The notes below the pieces were generated by a model, which worked only from the letters and a program-made list of their open reading frames with translations, had not been told where the DNA came from and did no database searches. Shown piece after piece: positions 1 to 12,900 of a stretch of 64,000 nt of DNA. The stretch spans positions 33,467,591 to 33,531,590 of the forward strand of contig CM034300.1 in NCBI GenBank assembly GCA_019925795.1. Direction: 5' to 3'. Source of the DNA: Dendrobium chrysotoxum. Taxonomy: Eukaryota > Streptophyta > Magnoliopsida > Asparagales > Orchidaceae. The translations under genes and the position numbers were made by a program. The stretch's first letter is position 1, and each line of letters starts with the position of its first letter.

Positions 1-239
1 TGCGGAGCTGATTGTCGAAGCATTTTATAGTGTTGAATTTTTGCCACCACCTCCAGCTGAACTCGTTGTTGTTGACGATGAATGGGGGTGTCAGCACAGA
101 TCTTGGTTACACCGAAGAGGTCATTATGGAGCAAGGCGGCATTGGAAAGATTGTCGAGGAGGTTGGGTCATTGATTTTGGGCTTGTTGGAGGCACCAACT
201 GAAGAGCTAGCAAGCAAGTGGGGAGTGAGGTTCTAGATG

Positions 240-930
240 TTTGTCATCCAGTAATTTTCTTTAGAATCATATTATGAAGATCCTCAATGATTCTTTAGGC
301 CCTTGTCTCATGTTTAATAGAGCTTAGGAGCTTTTTGGGGGTCTTTGGGTGTTAGCGAATTATATTACTAACGTTTACTTGAGCATAGAAAATGAGGTGA
401 TCACTATCAAGGGTAGGTGAGTTAACTGCTTAAGGGTCGACTCCTTGAGTGTCATGAAGAAGAGGTGGTACTTAAGGGCATCGTCTATGCCTAGCAGGGA
501 AGTCATAAACTCAAAAGAGGACACAATATTAATGGGCTCAGTCTTGCCGTAATCTAAGTGGGGCACTTTAAATTTGAGATTCGGCCCCACTTTGGTGATT
601 TTCCTTTGAAAAAGACATTGTTCAACTTCGAATCCTCCTTCCTAGCTTGCCTAGTCTGTGGGCTATAATCCTCATCACTTATCTAGGTGCAAGTGTGGTC
701 GATAGTGGGTGTAGAGGCGAGTGCCCTGTCAGAGTGTCTCTTGCGATATGCTGGATCAGACGATCCCTTGTGCATTTGTCCATTATGTGCTATTCCTATA
801 GGGCCACCCAATTTCTCCATGATTGTTTTTATAAGTCATTCTTCCATCTCTTGTAAATCCTGACGAGTGGTGTATTCTACATTGTTCATGTTTGTTGGTG
901 GTTCCTATTGACATCACTTATCAAATAGAG
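240..930 (-). pseudogene. Ty3/gypsy gag remnant
   Basis: Read on the minus strand, 590-375 gives a 71-residue open stretch with the usual order of a plant Ty3/gypsy gag core: 'FKVPHLDY', then 'VSSFEFM', 'LLGIDDALKYHLFFMTLK' and 'ITSFSML'. This matches the capsid segment that normally reads FKIPHLDxYDG...H...Y...M...G.....C..FPLTLKG.A..WF..L....I.SF. Upstream on the same strand (about 870-600), another frame gives 'DLQEMEE', 'IMEKLGGP' and a basic 'RKRHSDR' run, as in the segment before the capsid core. The two parts are joined by a frameshift, and several stops are present. Protease, RT and integrase are not seen. It is an old fragment with no coding capacity. The family call rests on motif order seen by eye. 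Confidence 0.55.
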
Positions 931-3460
931 TCTGTCTTATAGTAGTTGACATTAATTCACGCTCACCACATCTAAAAAGATGTTGAATCCATATTTTTTC
1001 ATTAGATGATGCCCGACTTTATGAGCATATTTACCTGTTAAGCTCAAGTAGCTATTGGTGAGAATGGAGGGTGGAAAATAATAGAGATTGTACTCATAGG
1101 ATCTTCACTATCTCATTGAAAATTATAAGAGTAAGCTCAGAGCCTTTAAAAGGTCCACCAAAATGGGGATCCTCACAATCTTTCTTCATCACCTCTTATT
1201 TATAGGGGTTTGAGGTCTACAGTAAAAGCTACACGGAGGAAGTAGGAATATGATCCATGTAAAAAAATACTCATACAATGCTACATGTTTTTCTAGGACA
1301 CATGGAGCCACTTGATATGCTATAAGAGGATGAAAACAAAATGGAGAGCTGTTTGTCATCAGGTGAGTTCAATAAGGGGTGAGTAACTATCAAACAAGTC
1401 TTGAGAGATGGACCCATAATGACATTGGGAGCTCAACGTCTATCTGTTGAGGAAGGAGAGCTGAGGTGTCTAGCGGGGATGAGGAGTTCCTAAATTTGGT
1501 AGGGGTTGTAGTTGAATGAGTGAGGGGTCACTAAGATAAGCACTTTCTTGTAAAATAAGTTTGGTGGGCTTGGTGAGCTCAAAAGATGTGAGCTTGGCTC
1601 AGATGAGTGATGATATGTTTGTTTGGTGAGGAGCATTCTGGTTGCTCAGTGTAAGGTGAGTTTCTGAGTGGGTATGGGTGAGTGATACCCTCTCCTTGGG
1701 CGTGTTCCTTTGATGGCCATAGGAAAGTCCTTTAAGACATTTGCTCTTGAGGAAGAATATATTTGTCATAACTCGATCACTACCTATGAAGACATCTGAG
1801 AAGACAACTGAGGATGTATAAATTCTATTTTACACAAGGAAGTTGTTGACTTACATACTAAAATATGAAAACGAGGCGAGTTTAATGACTTAAGTGATGG
1901 TTAGCAGGTGCGACATATTACTTAAGTGCTCAAATGACCTCCGATCATCAAATGGACTGCGTCGTTACGATCAGAGCATCAAATTTGCCCAAGAGGGATC
2001 CCCTTACAATCAAATCAGGCGGAAGCGGTTGAAATTGATGACCGACACCTAAAATTGGTGTGCGACGCTGCCCAAACAACGTCTGATTACAAAATAAACT
2101 TTGATGTGGCATTTGAAATGTCTGAGTCATCTAATATTGACTATGCTTTTGCACAATAAAAATTGCACGAGGAAATCAGTGGAAAAATCTCAAATTCACA
2201 CATCTAGAGAAAAAAATGCATGGATTTCAAGAAAACACACATAAATCAGGGAATCGACTTTTAAATCTCATCTGAACTTCACGATCCTTGCCTTCTTCAT
2301 CTTAAATCCTTTGTTCGACCCTCCTCTTTAACCCGTCATCCTCTCTATCGAAATGCTCCAGCCTTTCTTTTTGATCCAACTACTTACTTGATTGCCACCC
2401 TCCTCCAAGCCGACACTTCGACCTCCAAGAACCGAGCCCGACCCTAGCCTCCAGATCGTGCGATCGACCTTATCCGATCCTTCCTCCTCTTCAACAAGCT
2501 GAGGTCCACAACCGCTGACCCTCTTACACTCGATCCTTTCCCGATCTCTACGAACCCAACGTCAATCAAACCTCACACATCAAGCCCAACTCCTTGTCGA
2601 ACAGCCCCAGTGACCCAGATCGCTCACCTTCATCTGAGCAACTTCTAATCCTCTGTCCACACAAGCTGCAGCTGGTCTCGAACACCATAGCCTGACAAAG
2701 TTTTAGAACCTCTCGAGTTTCACTTTCCTACTCGAATGCTCGACCACAAGCTCCAGTCCGACCCGAACCTTTCAGTGTCCATAACTGCACTTCTTCTACT
2801 CAGCCTTCTCGGCCAAATCTTCCTCCGATCTCCTTTGAAGCCAACCTCCTACCTGATCTCCACTTCCCAGCCTCTATTCCTTATAACCCACCTCACGACC
2901 TCCAGTCACCTGAACCGATCGGACCCAGCCGACGCCTCTCCCGAGCTTATTAACCTTCCTTCACAGCTCTGCACCTTCTCAATCGCTTCAACCTCCAATC
3001 TTCACTGCATACCCATACCAACCCATCCTCCTAACTGTAACTCCCAACCACACTCCTCCCTAACATCACAATAGAAGCCAATCTTTGCTCTAGGCCAACT
3101 TTTCTCTGCCCGCCTCCTCCCTGTGCTGATCTCCTCTATTTGAGTAATAGATCGAAACCTCACTCAAATCCTTCACCCAAAACCTTCCTACAACGCCTGA
3201 CAACTTCATTCCAACAATAGCTTTATCGTCACTTCACTGATATCCCTTAAGTCTGCTTCAAAAGCCCTCCAAGCCTCTTCTTCACTACAAATCAGCCCAA
3301 CTCTCTCTCCCTTCAATTTTTTTTATTTTATTAATATTAATAGTTTATTGTTTTTATTATTATTATTATTATTATTTTAAAAAATAAGGAAGAACAGTTC
3401 AATAAAAGAAAGAAAAGAAAAAAAAAAGGAAAAGGGAGAAAAAAAAGAAAAAAAATATAC
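931..3460. other. No gene; C-rich then A/G-rich intergenic DNA
   Basis: I find no gene. From about 2290 to 3300 the plus strand is unusually pyrimidine- and C-rich compared with the AT-rich surroundings, which leaves a spurious open frame at 2736-3074 with no recognisable domain. It ends in a T-rich run, a (TTA)n microsatellite near 3355-3377 and an A/G-rich run near 3395-3455. It lies on the 5' side of the minus-strand gypsy gag scrap, so it could be the old leader or LTR of that element. No primer-binding site was recognised to prove this. Confidence 0.3.
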
Positions 3461-3584
3461 TTGTGCACTTTCATTATTGTCGCCTCAACATCATCGCTGC
3501 CATCGATCTACTCGCGAAGGTATAAATGTCACTAAACTCAAAACTACAAAAATCCTTTTTTCGGCGCTTGCGGTCCACCAAAAA

Positions 3585-3870
3585 ATCACATATGTACGCT
3601 TTTCTTAGTGTGGTGGGAGAGAATCCGGTGTGGTGCTTGCGGCAAGATGGGTGAGCCATGTGCACGCTTTTTTTTAGCATGACAGGATAAAACCTAAGTA
3701 CCTGTGTACGAGCTTCAAAGTCTTTGGGGAAAAACTACGCATTTTCAAATAGGTACCCCTAAAGACCCATACACGCCTTTCTTGGCATGGTGGAAATGAA
3801 TACTACGGCTGCGGTGTCATCCGACACTGACCATGCACATCTTTCTTGACGTGGTGGGTAGGCTAAGACT
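3585..3870 (+). repeat. Four diverged copies of a ~40-bp motif
   Basis: A motif of the form 'ATGYACGCYTTTCTTRGCRTGGTGG' recurs with changes near 3591, 3657, 3770 and 3832. The copies are spaced 60-110 bp apart and differ in several positions. The family is not known to me. Confidence 0.4.
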
Positions 3871-5239
3871 CCTTAAATTTTCCCAAAACGGGGTAGACGT
3901 CAGGGGGCTACCAAAATTCAGACTCACAGGGAACATAACAAATTATAGGGGCCTTGAATGCAAGCAAAATCATAGGGAACCGAACCTGATACTTAAAACA
4001 AAAATGCAATTTACAAAATAATAAAAATTAAATGCAAAATGAGCAAACTAGAGACTTGTGGCGGACAAAGAACTTTCAATTGTAGCTTGCTTATAACCTA
4101 ATTACTTGCTATCATGTGATGCCTTTAATGGATAACACAAGTTACATTCGAATGTAGCAACTGATTCACAATGTTTATCTCAATCATTCAATTGGGTGAT
4201 TGTTAATGATAGTAATAGAAACACTTGCAAAATATGTTCGATGAATGCAACGAAATCCTTACAATCAATCTCAATTGAGTTTTCAAGCAAACACATAAAT
4301 CTCTTGTGAATAGTTGAGCTTACTGTGCAATGAATGCAATGAATTGCCAACTAACAAGTGTTTAAAGAGTTTGAAACAACTGCAACTTGCATATAGGTGA
4401 TGTCACTTAATTGAAAACAAACACACCAAACCCTTGCAAGCAATAGTGATCAACATGCAATGAATATGATGAATTCCCTGCAAATATTAGTAAGAGGGTT
4501 ACAACAGACACAACAACTTGCTCGCAATCAATGTCAGTTGACTTGGAAATGTATACAACAAATCCACCAATGAGTAATAATAATGGATGTGTAATAGATG
4601 TCATAACCCCGCTACAAATATATTTGAAGAATTTGTAATGAGTGCAAATGCTTGCAAGCAACAATAGAAAATTTTAAGTGCAGATAATAGTCTTGTTCGC
4701 AAGTAAATATTGGAGGATGCAACACCGAGCATAATTCACCAACACATGGTATTAGGTGATTTTTGAATGTCCTCTGACGACCCATGAACAAATCCAACAA
4801 AGTTTGCAATGCATGGTAGTTTGCCTGCCGGAAGTAATGCCACGATTCACCTGTAAGCAGTATTAGGAAATTTGTTGTAAAAATCGCGGGCCACTGGTAA
4901 ATTGAGGCAACAAATTTACGGTGCCAGTTTATTACATTAGAAAGATCAGTTCACTTATAAATAATATGTGGAGGGCTCCTGATGCATCATACAACATGTT
5001 CGTCGGTTGAAGTACACTCCCACAAGCTGAATACCGAAGAACATGACGACGTCTAGAAAACAAAATGAGTAAAACTACATTGTCGATATGCGACAAATGA
5101 AATTCAACGTGTTGCTAAATTACACTACCGGATCCACAACATTCATACAAGCCAACAAAAGGCGTTTACAAACACATAAATGAAAACCTTTTCTTTTTTA
5201 AATGATCATCAATCTAATAATTTAGCATATTTAAATATT
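3871..5239. other. No gene recognised
   Basis: AT-rich sequence with many short direct repetitions of 'TGCAATGAATGCAA'-like words between about 4080 and 4800. All open frames are short and show no domain. I see no RNA gene or element boundary. Confidence 0.3.
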
Positions 5240-5800
5240 ACAAAACATCCCCTCATGCATTAAAATGTGCACTGATGCATTCACAGCATGCATATGCATT
5301 TTGCAAATGTTTTGAAAGGTATGCAAAACATGCTTATATTGCACAATGCAGGATATACTATACAAGCATATTGTTCAATATGCAAATTATGCCATGCTGT
5401 GGCGGTGTGTTATGTTGACACACGATCATACTGTGTATATACACATCACAACATGCAAAGTGCTTTGCACAAACATGTTGTCCAATATGCCAAAGTGCAT
5501 CACACACTACGTTAGTGCTCCGAGCCATCACACAAATGCATGAATAACATATGAATGTATTATACACATATGACTAACATGCAGATATATATGTAAATGC
5601 ATATATATGCATATAAGTGTGAAGGTACATTTGTGAACACACAAACAAATATGTACTTGTGCAAATATGCATATATATCATATATACCCATTGCATATGT
5701 ATGACTACCATACAAACACATCATGCAAAATGCATTCAATATTATATACCCGCATAGGTCCAGACGAGCGTGATGTATACACAAACGTGACACCTAAGAA
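5240..5800. repeat. ATGCAT/CATATG-rich alternating tract
   Basis: This block is saturated with self-complementary words (ATGCAT, CATATG, TGCATA, ATATAT), for example around 5285-5300 and 5590-5620. The bias opens short frames on both strands at once, which is a sign of composition and not of coding. Confidence 0.5.
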
Positions 5801-7842
5801 TGTTGCGCAGGTAAAAAAATGAACTTAAGATCGAGCCTGATCCTTTTATGTAAATAGATAGGAGTCGATATGGCTTGAATAATAAAATAAATGTACAGTC
5901 ACTGAATCGATCAGGATATTTATTTTATACGTTCATATTAGGCCTTCAAGATCTACAACAAGAAAAGATTCACTAATATAAGCATAAAGCCAACAATGAA
6001 TCCGATCCACTGTCAGAAAGTAGACAGTGTCGAGTAGGTTCAACAGAAAAAGTAAAATTGCGCATAAGTACCCTGATGATGTCGTGTTGACAGAAAATTT
6101 CAATCGGAGGGGACTCCAAATATTTAAAGATGCCTCCTAAATTCCCATAAAAAATATTCAATTTACTTTAATGTATTCATGAACTAGTTTAAAATTTAAA
6201 ATTGAAATAAAACACCTAAACACTTAAAGCAAAAATTCATCCACCATTCGCAGCAGTTTGTCGATTTGAATAAATTTGAAAATCACTTCAGCTAATAAAG
6301 AGCAAATGTCTAGTCCAGAATATCACTAGGATTCATTCCAAAACCGTCTCTTGCTAGTAAGGATGTGGCATGTGTCCTCTAAATGGTGATCTAACCACCA
6401 AATGACACCATAGATAAACTATTATGACCGGGACCCTCTAACCAGGTGATTTTGCCGTTAAATGACGCCATTAAATTATGGTCAAGGTTGGAGCTCGTAT
6501 GTCCCCAATGACGTTAAATACTTGACCCATAAATTAGTAGGATACGATTGATAGGGCACAAAGCCCTTTGTTAGCTAAGGAGGATTCAAATCTGTCCCCT
6601 TAGACAAATATCCATCCCTTGTCTGCAAGGTATCCTTGGACAAAGCAACCCATGGCTGCCAACAAGGATCCTTCAGTCAGGTTGGGTCGACTATCTCCTC
6701 TGACTAAGTAGACTAGGGACCATGATGACCCGGGACGATGGAACCATGAGATCTTAATTGGGTCTATCATTATTCCCCCCACCATCCGTTTTAAGTGCAA
6801 GGTGGTGAATTTCTAATTTTAAATGTTAAATTTTAAATACCTAAACATGCTGCTACTATATGTTGGATACTATGTATATGTTTGACGATTAGCATTAATC
6901 GAAAGTTCTCTCTCACTATCAGGAGAGATAATTAACTATAGGGGCTTGCGCCTATAGGAAACATGGACTCAGATCATAAAGTCCTCGTAAAATGAGGGCG
7001 AAATCTTCGGGTAATGTCTTCTCTAAAACCCAATCTATCTTCTAAAAATTTGCCTCAAAACTTTCTCGTTAAAACTCTCCTAGATGACCCGAAAAGAGGG
7101 TGGGGCCACAGAGAGGCCGGGGCACGAATTTTTGGAGCCCATAGAAGCTTATAATACGGGGATAATATTACATATATTTATTGCTACTCATGATCCCGAA
7201 TGGGTGGGATCCTCATATTTTGTTATGCCTTTTTATGTCATCATTGATCTATTTCTTTTCTTTTCAAAAGCTACATATTAGTTCTACCTTATCACTATAT
7301 TGGGGAATCGTAATTAAGAATGTTAAAATTGCTTGAGGTCCACTTCCATGTGATTTGCCCTTATGCCCTAAAATCATTTGTTCGAACTTGCATCTTGGCT
7401 GGGGCATTGCTAGATGGAATAATTTGATGATTGATTTAAAAATAATGCTCCTCCTAGTAAATTTTAATTCAATCATTGAAATAACTTTACAACGACTTTA
7501 AGAAAAACCCTTACAACCTAAAGATATAGATATTAGCCTTTGGAACATAAAGCTATAGTTCAATGTATCTGACTAGAAATAGTCAAAAGCTGATGGGTGT
7601 GTTGTTTAAACATTTACATATTGCTCATCTGTTCAATTTGGGATTAAGCCAATACTTTCACAATGTAACTATCATATGAAATCTCTTCACCTGAAGTACA
7701 GATCCTGAATCGGATGATCATTTAGATGTTAAAATTCATGCACAGAATTCACTCAAATATGTTGAGCTTGTCTGTCTTTATTAGACTATGATAGATGATA
7801 TCAAGACCGTTAAAAGCTACAGTCACATATGTAATTCATCCC
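5801..7842. other. No gene recognised
   Basis: No conserved domain, RNA gene or LTR boundary was found. A slightly GC-richer part (about 6300-7100) contains short open frames on both strands without similarity I recognise. It ends at the left target-site duplication of LINE-A. Confidence 0.3.
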
Positions 7843-7858
7843 AAGTGAAATCATTAGT
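7843..7858. repeat. Left target-site duplication of LINE-A
   Basis: The 16-bp word AAGTGAAATCATTAGT is repeated exactly at 13779-13794, directly after the 3' A-tract of LINE-A. Long TSDs of this size are normal for L1 integration by target-primed reverse transcription. Confidence 0.93.
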
Positions 7859-7879
7859 AGCAATCGATATTTGCCCTCT

Positions 7880-7947
7880 TGGAGAGAAGGTGCGATTTTT
7901 TAGAGAGAGAAGGTGCAGTTTTTTAGAGAGAGAAGGTGCGATTTTTT
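7880..7947 (+). repeat. 23-bp tandem repeats in the LINE-A 5' UTR
   Basis: Three head-to-tail units, the first slightly shortened: about 7882-7901, 7902-7924 and 7925-7947. Each has a GAGAGAAGGTGC half and an (A/G)TTTTTT half. The same architecture and period recur in LINE-B at 52069-52115. Their place at the 5' end suggests promoter monomers, which is an inference. Confidence 0.75.
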
Positions 7948-7998
7948 GAATTTCGACTATGCGGTTTTTCGTCTTCTTCTTCGGTAGGCCGTTCGAGG

Positions 7999-9961
7999 AT
8001 GGCGGCGGCCAGCCTCCGTCCCTCCTTCAACTCGGAGGTCTTGACAGATTCTGGTTTGAACCTTCTGGAGAATGATGATCAGCGATGAAGAGCTAAGGGC
8101 GAGTTGGTTATCTCTGAGGTACGTGAATGTCAGCGTGATAAGATTAATCTTGTTGAAGGTAAAGGCAAGAAGGTGGTTATGGATTCTGACTGCAAAGGTT
8201 TGGGTTCTGTGAAATTGAACAGCTTTTCTCCTGACCCGTGGGCTTCTTCTTCTGGTATGAAAATCTTTCGCAATCCCTGTCCTTGGCGGTAAGATTAGTG
8301 CGAATTCTTTAAGTTCGGTTAGCAATTGTTTTCATAATAATATCATGTCTCCGGATGGATCAGAGAAAGGCGATAAGTCATCTTCTTACAATGCTAATCT
8401 GGCAACGGATAATAGATTTGAGAATAACACCTCTGATTTGGTGTTTGTCTGTAGTGGAGTATCTACTGATTTGGGTGCTTGCGAGGAATCAAACTCAATT
8501 TCTGTTCGACCTGAAGTTCACACACAACCAATTTCTTGGAAGAAAAAGGATAATATCAATGTATCTGGATTGGATTTGGGAAGTTTTATTTCGAATGATG
8601 GCAGCTCAGTTAAGTTGCACGTTCAAAATGTAATGGAAAATTCAAAAAAACTTTCTAAATCTATAGTGATTAAATTATTTGGTGGTGAGGCTCCTCTAAG
8701 TGTTATTAGTTCAGAACTCAGGAGACAATGGTCTCCATTTGGAAATTTCCATCTTTCTTTGCTTGGTAAGGGTTGGGTGCTTTGCTCATTTTTTGAACAA
8801 GAACCATTGGAGGCAGGTCTATCAAATGGACCTTGGTTTATAAGAGGACAAATCATTTCACTTAAAGGGCTTACAACTCCTATTTGGATTCGTTTGCCTA
8901 ATCTTCCTCTTCAATGTTGGGACGAAATCAATATTAGCCGAATTGCTTCTATGGTGGGGAAACCTTATCTGATTGATGGTAATTTGTTTCAGTGGGGGAG
9001 AAGAGAATATGGGAGAGTTTGTGTCCGCATCCAACTTGACAGCAAGCTACCACTAGGAGTTTGGGTGGAGGGTTCTTCAGGGAAGTTTTATCAAAAAATA
9101 GAATATGAAAGACTTCCTATTTTTTGTTATGAATGCGGGTTGATAGGGCATAGCAAGGTTGATTGTCCGGTAATTAAATTGGATGCAGGAGGATTGAAAC
9201 AGAATATTGATAACTCATGTATTTCTATTAAGGGAGATGGTAATATCGACAAGGATAAGGGAGTCCAATCAATAGAAGATAAGGGCTATGGGCCTTGGTT
9301 AGTAGTTAACCATCATAGAAAAAATTTCAGGAAGACCATGGGATTTCAAAGACAAAGTAATTTCACTGACGGGAAGGAAAATAATCATATTGATACTGCT
9401 CAGAACAAAGTTGATACCGTGGGTATGAGGAGAACAGGTTCAGTTAGGATCTCCTTGGATGCTGGAGTGAAGGATTGTGTTGATAAGATGGCTCCTGAGT
9501 CAATGGCGACTAATACAAAAGTTCAAGTCCCTGGTTTGAGGGAACCTCTTAATATGGAGGTTGGCTCGGGTTCACCAAAGAATCTTCATGTCAAATCTGA
9601 AGTTGTCAACAACTCTGTTGGTAAAGTTTTTAAATTGCCTTCTTCTCCTGATAATGTTAATAAGTTTAGTATTTTAGAAGAAGCAGTGGAAGAAGGGGAA
9701 ATTATTCCTGCTGAAGAGGTTGGTGGTGATCATCAACTAAACTTGAAGGAGGTGGAAGAAGGGAGAAATATTCCTGGGAATTCAATCTTGGAGAATTCTT
9801 TTAAGGAAGTGAATGGCATGGGTGAGGGGTCGTTGGTGACAAAGAAAAGAGGGAAAAAGCAGCTCAAAGGGCTGGGCCGTATCAATGTGGCTTCAAGGAA
9901 TAGGAGGGTGGATGGAGATAGTAGAGAGAAGGAGGGGAAATCTTCCCCTGTTATTCTTTAA
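7999..9961 (+). pseudogene. LINE-A ORF1: DUF4283 / CCHC RNA-binding protein, disrupted
   Basis: The first L1 protein, which binds the element's RNA in the ribonucleoprotein. The start at 7999 (MAAAS...) is supported by the matching start of LINE-B (MATAD...). The frame is broken by TGA at 8086-8088 and by a frameshift near 8270, then stays open from about 8275 to TAA 9959-9961. The DUF4283 core lies near 8640-9110 ('LRRQWSPFGNFH', 'GKGWVLCSF', 'GPWFIRGQII', 'PIWIRLPNLPLQCWDE', 'PLGVWVEG'). A CX2CX4HX4C knuckle follows (CYECGLIGHSKVDC, about 9127-9168), then a long acidic and polar tail with a basic C-terminus ('KKRGKKQLKGLGR'). Compared with LINE-B, about 12 residues are missing after 'GPWFIRGQII'. 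ORF2 starts at the very next base. Confidence 0.85.
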
Positions 9962-12900
9962 ATGTGTTCTATTTATTTTTGGAATTGTAGAGGAGCTAGG
10001 AAGAGAAAGCCTTCTCTATTATTATACTTCTATTTATGGAAGTAAGGATGTATATAAGAGGAGGAGGCTTTGGGAAAGCTTGGAGTTCTTCTCTTCCACA
10101 GATCAGCCTTGGGTGATTGGAGGGGATTTTAATTGTCTTCTTGCTAAAGAAGATAAGAAAGGTGGTAAAAGATTTTGCTTTTCACTTGGAACTAAGGAAA
10201 TGATCTCTTTCTTATCTACCAATGATTTGCATGAAGTTAATTATATTGGACCAAGATTCACTTGGTGTAACAATAAATTAGGAGCAGATCAGATCCTGGA
10301 GAGATTGGATAAATATTTTGTGAATCCAGTTGCTTTGAGTTATTCCCATAGGCTGGTGGTTAGGCACTTGGCAAGGATCGCTTTTGATCATTGTCCAATT
10401 CTTCTCAATCTTCTTAATTTTCAAAAAATTACTAAGAGGATTATCAGATATGAAAATGTGTGGGCTTCCAATAAAGCTTCAGCGGCGGTGGTCAGAAGAG
10501 TATGGTCGAAAAAGTCAAAGGGTAGCTTGTCCCATATTCTGAATTTCAAGTTGGAAAAATCTTTGAAAGCTCTTTTTTATTGGAGCGAAGCTAAGTATAT
10601 TGGTTTAGTTCAATTGAAGGAAAGCCTTATGAAAGAGATTGAGGAGTTACAGGTTAAAGAAGAAGAGGATGGAGGTTTAACGGAGGAGGACAGTTGGGCT
10701 CTCAAAGTGAAGATAGGGGAACTCAATTCTACTTTAGCTCGTTTGGATACGTGGTGGAGGCAAAGGGCCAAGATTAAATGGATGGTGGGGGGAGATTGCA
10801 ATTCAAGATTTTTTCACTCTTTTGCTTCGGCTAGAAGGACTTCTAATCTCATAGTAAATATTAAAAATAAAGAAGGAGTCTTGGTGGAAGACCAACTGCT
10901 TATTGAAAAAGAGTTGATTAGATTCTTTCAAGATAAATGGAAAGAGAGGAGATGTAACCTAGAAGGTTGGCCTAAACTGTGGAGGTGCCTAGAAGAGGAT
11001 GATAAAATGAAGTTGTCCAGATCTATTACCTTTGAGGAAGTTAAGGAAGTTATCATGCATGGAGGAAGCTACACATCTCCTGGTAACGATGGAATTGCTT
11101 ATTCCTTTTTCAAAGCTTATTGGGATATTATTAAACTTGATGTGTGGAACGCTATTAATGAATTCTTTGATACGGGAGTTATGAATGAAAAGTGGAAGGA
11201 AACTATTATAGTGCTTATTCCTAAAGTGAATAACCCATTGACTCCGTCTAATTATAGACCTATTAGTTTGTGCAACACCATATACAAGGTGGTGGCAAAG
11301 GTTCTTAAGAACAAGTGGCTTTTGTGAAAGGGAGATCTTTAACAGATCATGTTTTATTAGCCCAAGAGGTTTTCATAAATTCAAACATTCCAATTCTTCT
11401 AAAGGCCTAGTTTCCTTCAAAATTGACATGGAACAAGCTTATGATTTAATGGGGTGGTCAACCTTGGGCAAAGCTTTGGATTACTTTGGATTCCCAAATA
11501 AGTTTGCTAAGAGGATTTTGGAATGTGTTCTTAATCCTAAATTCTCCTTATTGGTAAATGGCAATTTGTTTAAGTGGATTCGAGCTAAAAGTGGATTTCG
11601 GCAAGGATGTCCTTTATCTCCTTTTTTATTCATTCTTTGTGTGCAACTTTTATCTAATACTTTTAGGCATGAAGGGGATAGAATTGGTATTCAAATTAAC
11701 GCCAATGGACCAAGGATTTCGCACTTGTTGTATGCAGACGATGTCATAATTTTTTCTCATGCAAGACTGAAGGCAATTAAGGAAATTAAAAACATCTTGA
11801 CCATGTTTTCTAGATGGACTGGTCAAAGGATCAACAATAGCAAATCATGTATGCTGTTTGGGAATTCTGTCAAGAGGAGGACCAGGAAAGCTATTACTCA
11901 GCTTATGGGGTTCAAATCAGTTAAGGAAATGAGATATCTTGGGTTAAACTTGCTCTTAGAAGGCTGGTTTGTGAGGATTTTCAGTTTTTAATAGAGAAAG
12001 CTTTAAAGATGACTAACATTTGGGAAGGCAAATTCATCTCTCTTGCTGGCAAAATTCTGCTGATCAAATCCATTTTACTATCTTACACCATATTTCATTG
12101 TACAAATTCTTTGGTTCCTAAAGGCATCCTAGATGAAATTGACAAAATTTGCAGAAGCTTCTTATGGAACAAATCAAGTGGAAGGCTTGAGTTGCATTAC
12201 ATTAGCTAGGAGATCTTATGTCTGCTGTCGCATTGGGGAGGGAGAGCTCTACATTCCTGCAGCAGTAAAACAGGGCCATTGAGAGCTGAAATAGCTTGGA
12301 GGTATGTTCAAGATAAAGATTCCTTGCTGCACAAAGTATTATTTCCAAAATATGGTAGGAGGTTTGTCAATGACATGGGGAAGAAGGAAGGTTCTAGTGC
12401 TTAGAGAATCATTAAAGATGGAGCTAAATATTTGAACCTGATCTGTAGATGGAGTTTAGCTAATGGGGAGTCAAATGATTTCTTCTTTGACACTTGGATT
12501 TTGGATAAAAGTCTAAGTAAATGGCCAACCTTTATCATATCTGAAGACTGGAATAATCTCTTGGTGAGGGAGTTTATCTCTAATAGCAGTTGGAATAAGG
12601 AGGAACTAAGTAAGGTAATGGGTATTGATCTGGTGAATCTAATCTGCCAAGTTCAAATCTGTCCGGATAAGGGGGAAGACAGGTTGGAATTAATTCATCA
12701 ATTGTCTGGAAAATCTATCTCGGCTCTAGCTTTTGAAGCTTCCATTCATAATGAGGATTTTTCCCCGTATTGGCATTGGATTAAATCAGCCAAGTTGAAT
12801 CTGAGTTGAGGTGTTTTGGTGGAGGATTTTTCATAATGGGCGTCCTACTTTCCAATTCTTATCCCATAGAAATCTAATTAAGGAATCAGCTTGCCCGAGG

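Noticed and set aside
12..236. 74-codon open frame at the window start
   Set aside because: No recognisable domain and no supporting context.
2736..3074. 112-codon open frame
   Set aside because: It lies in a C-rich block with no domain and no homologous counterpart. Composition explains it.
5288..5793. Overlapping short frames on both strands
   Set aside because: The alternating ATGCAT composition lacks stops on both strands, with no coding signal.
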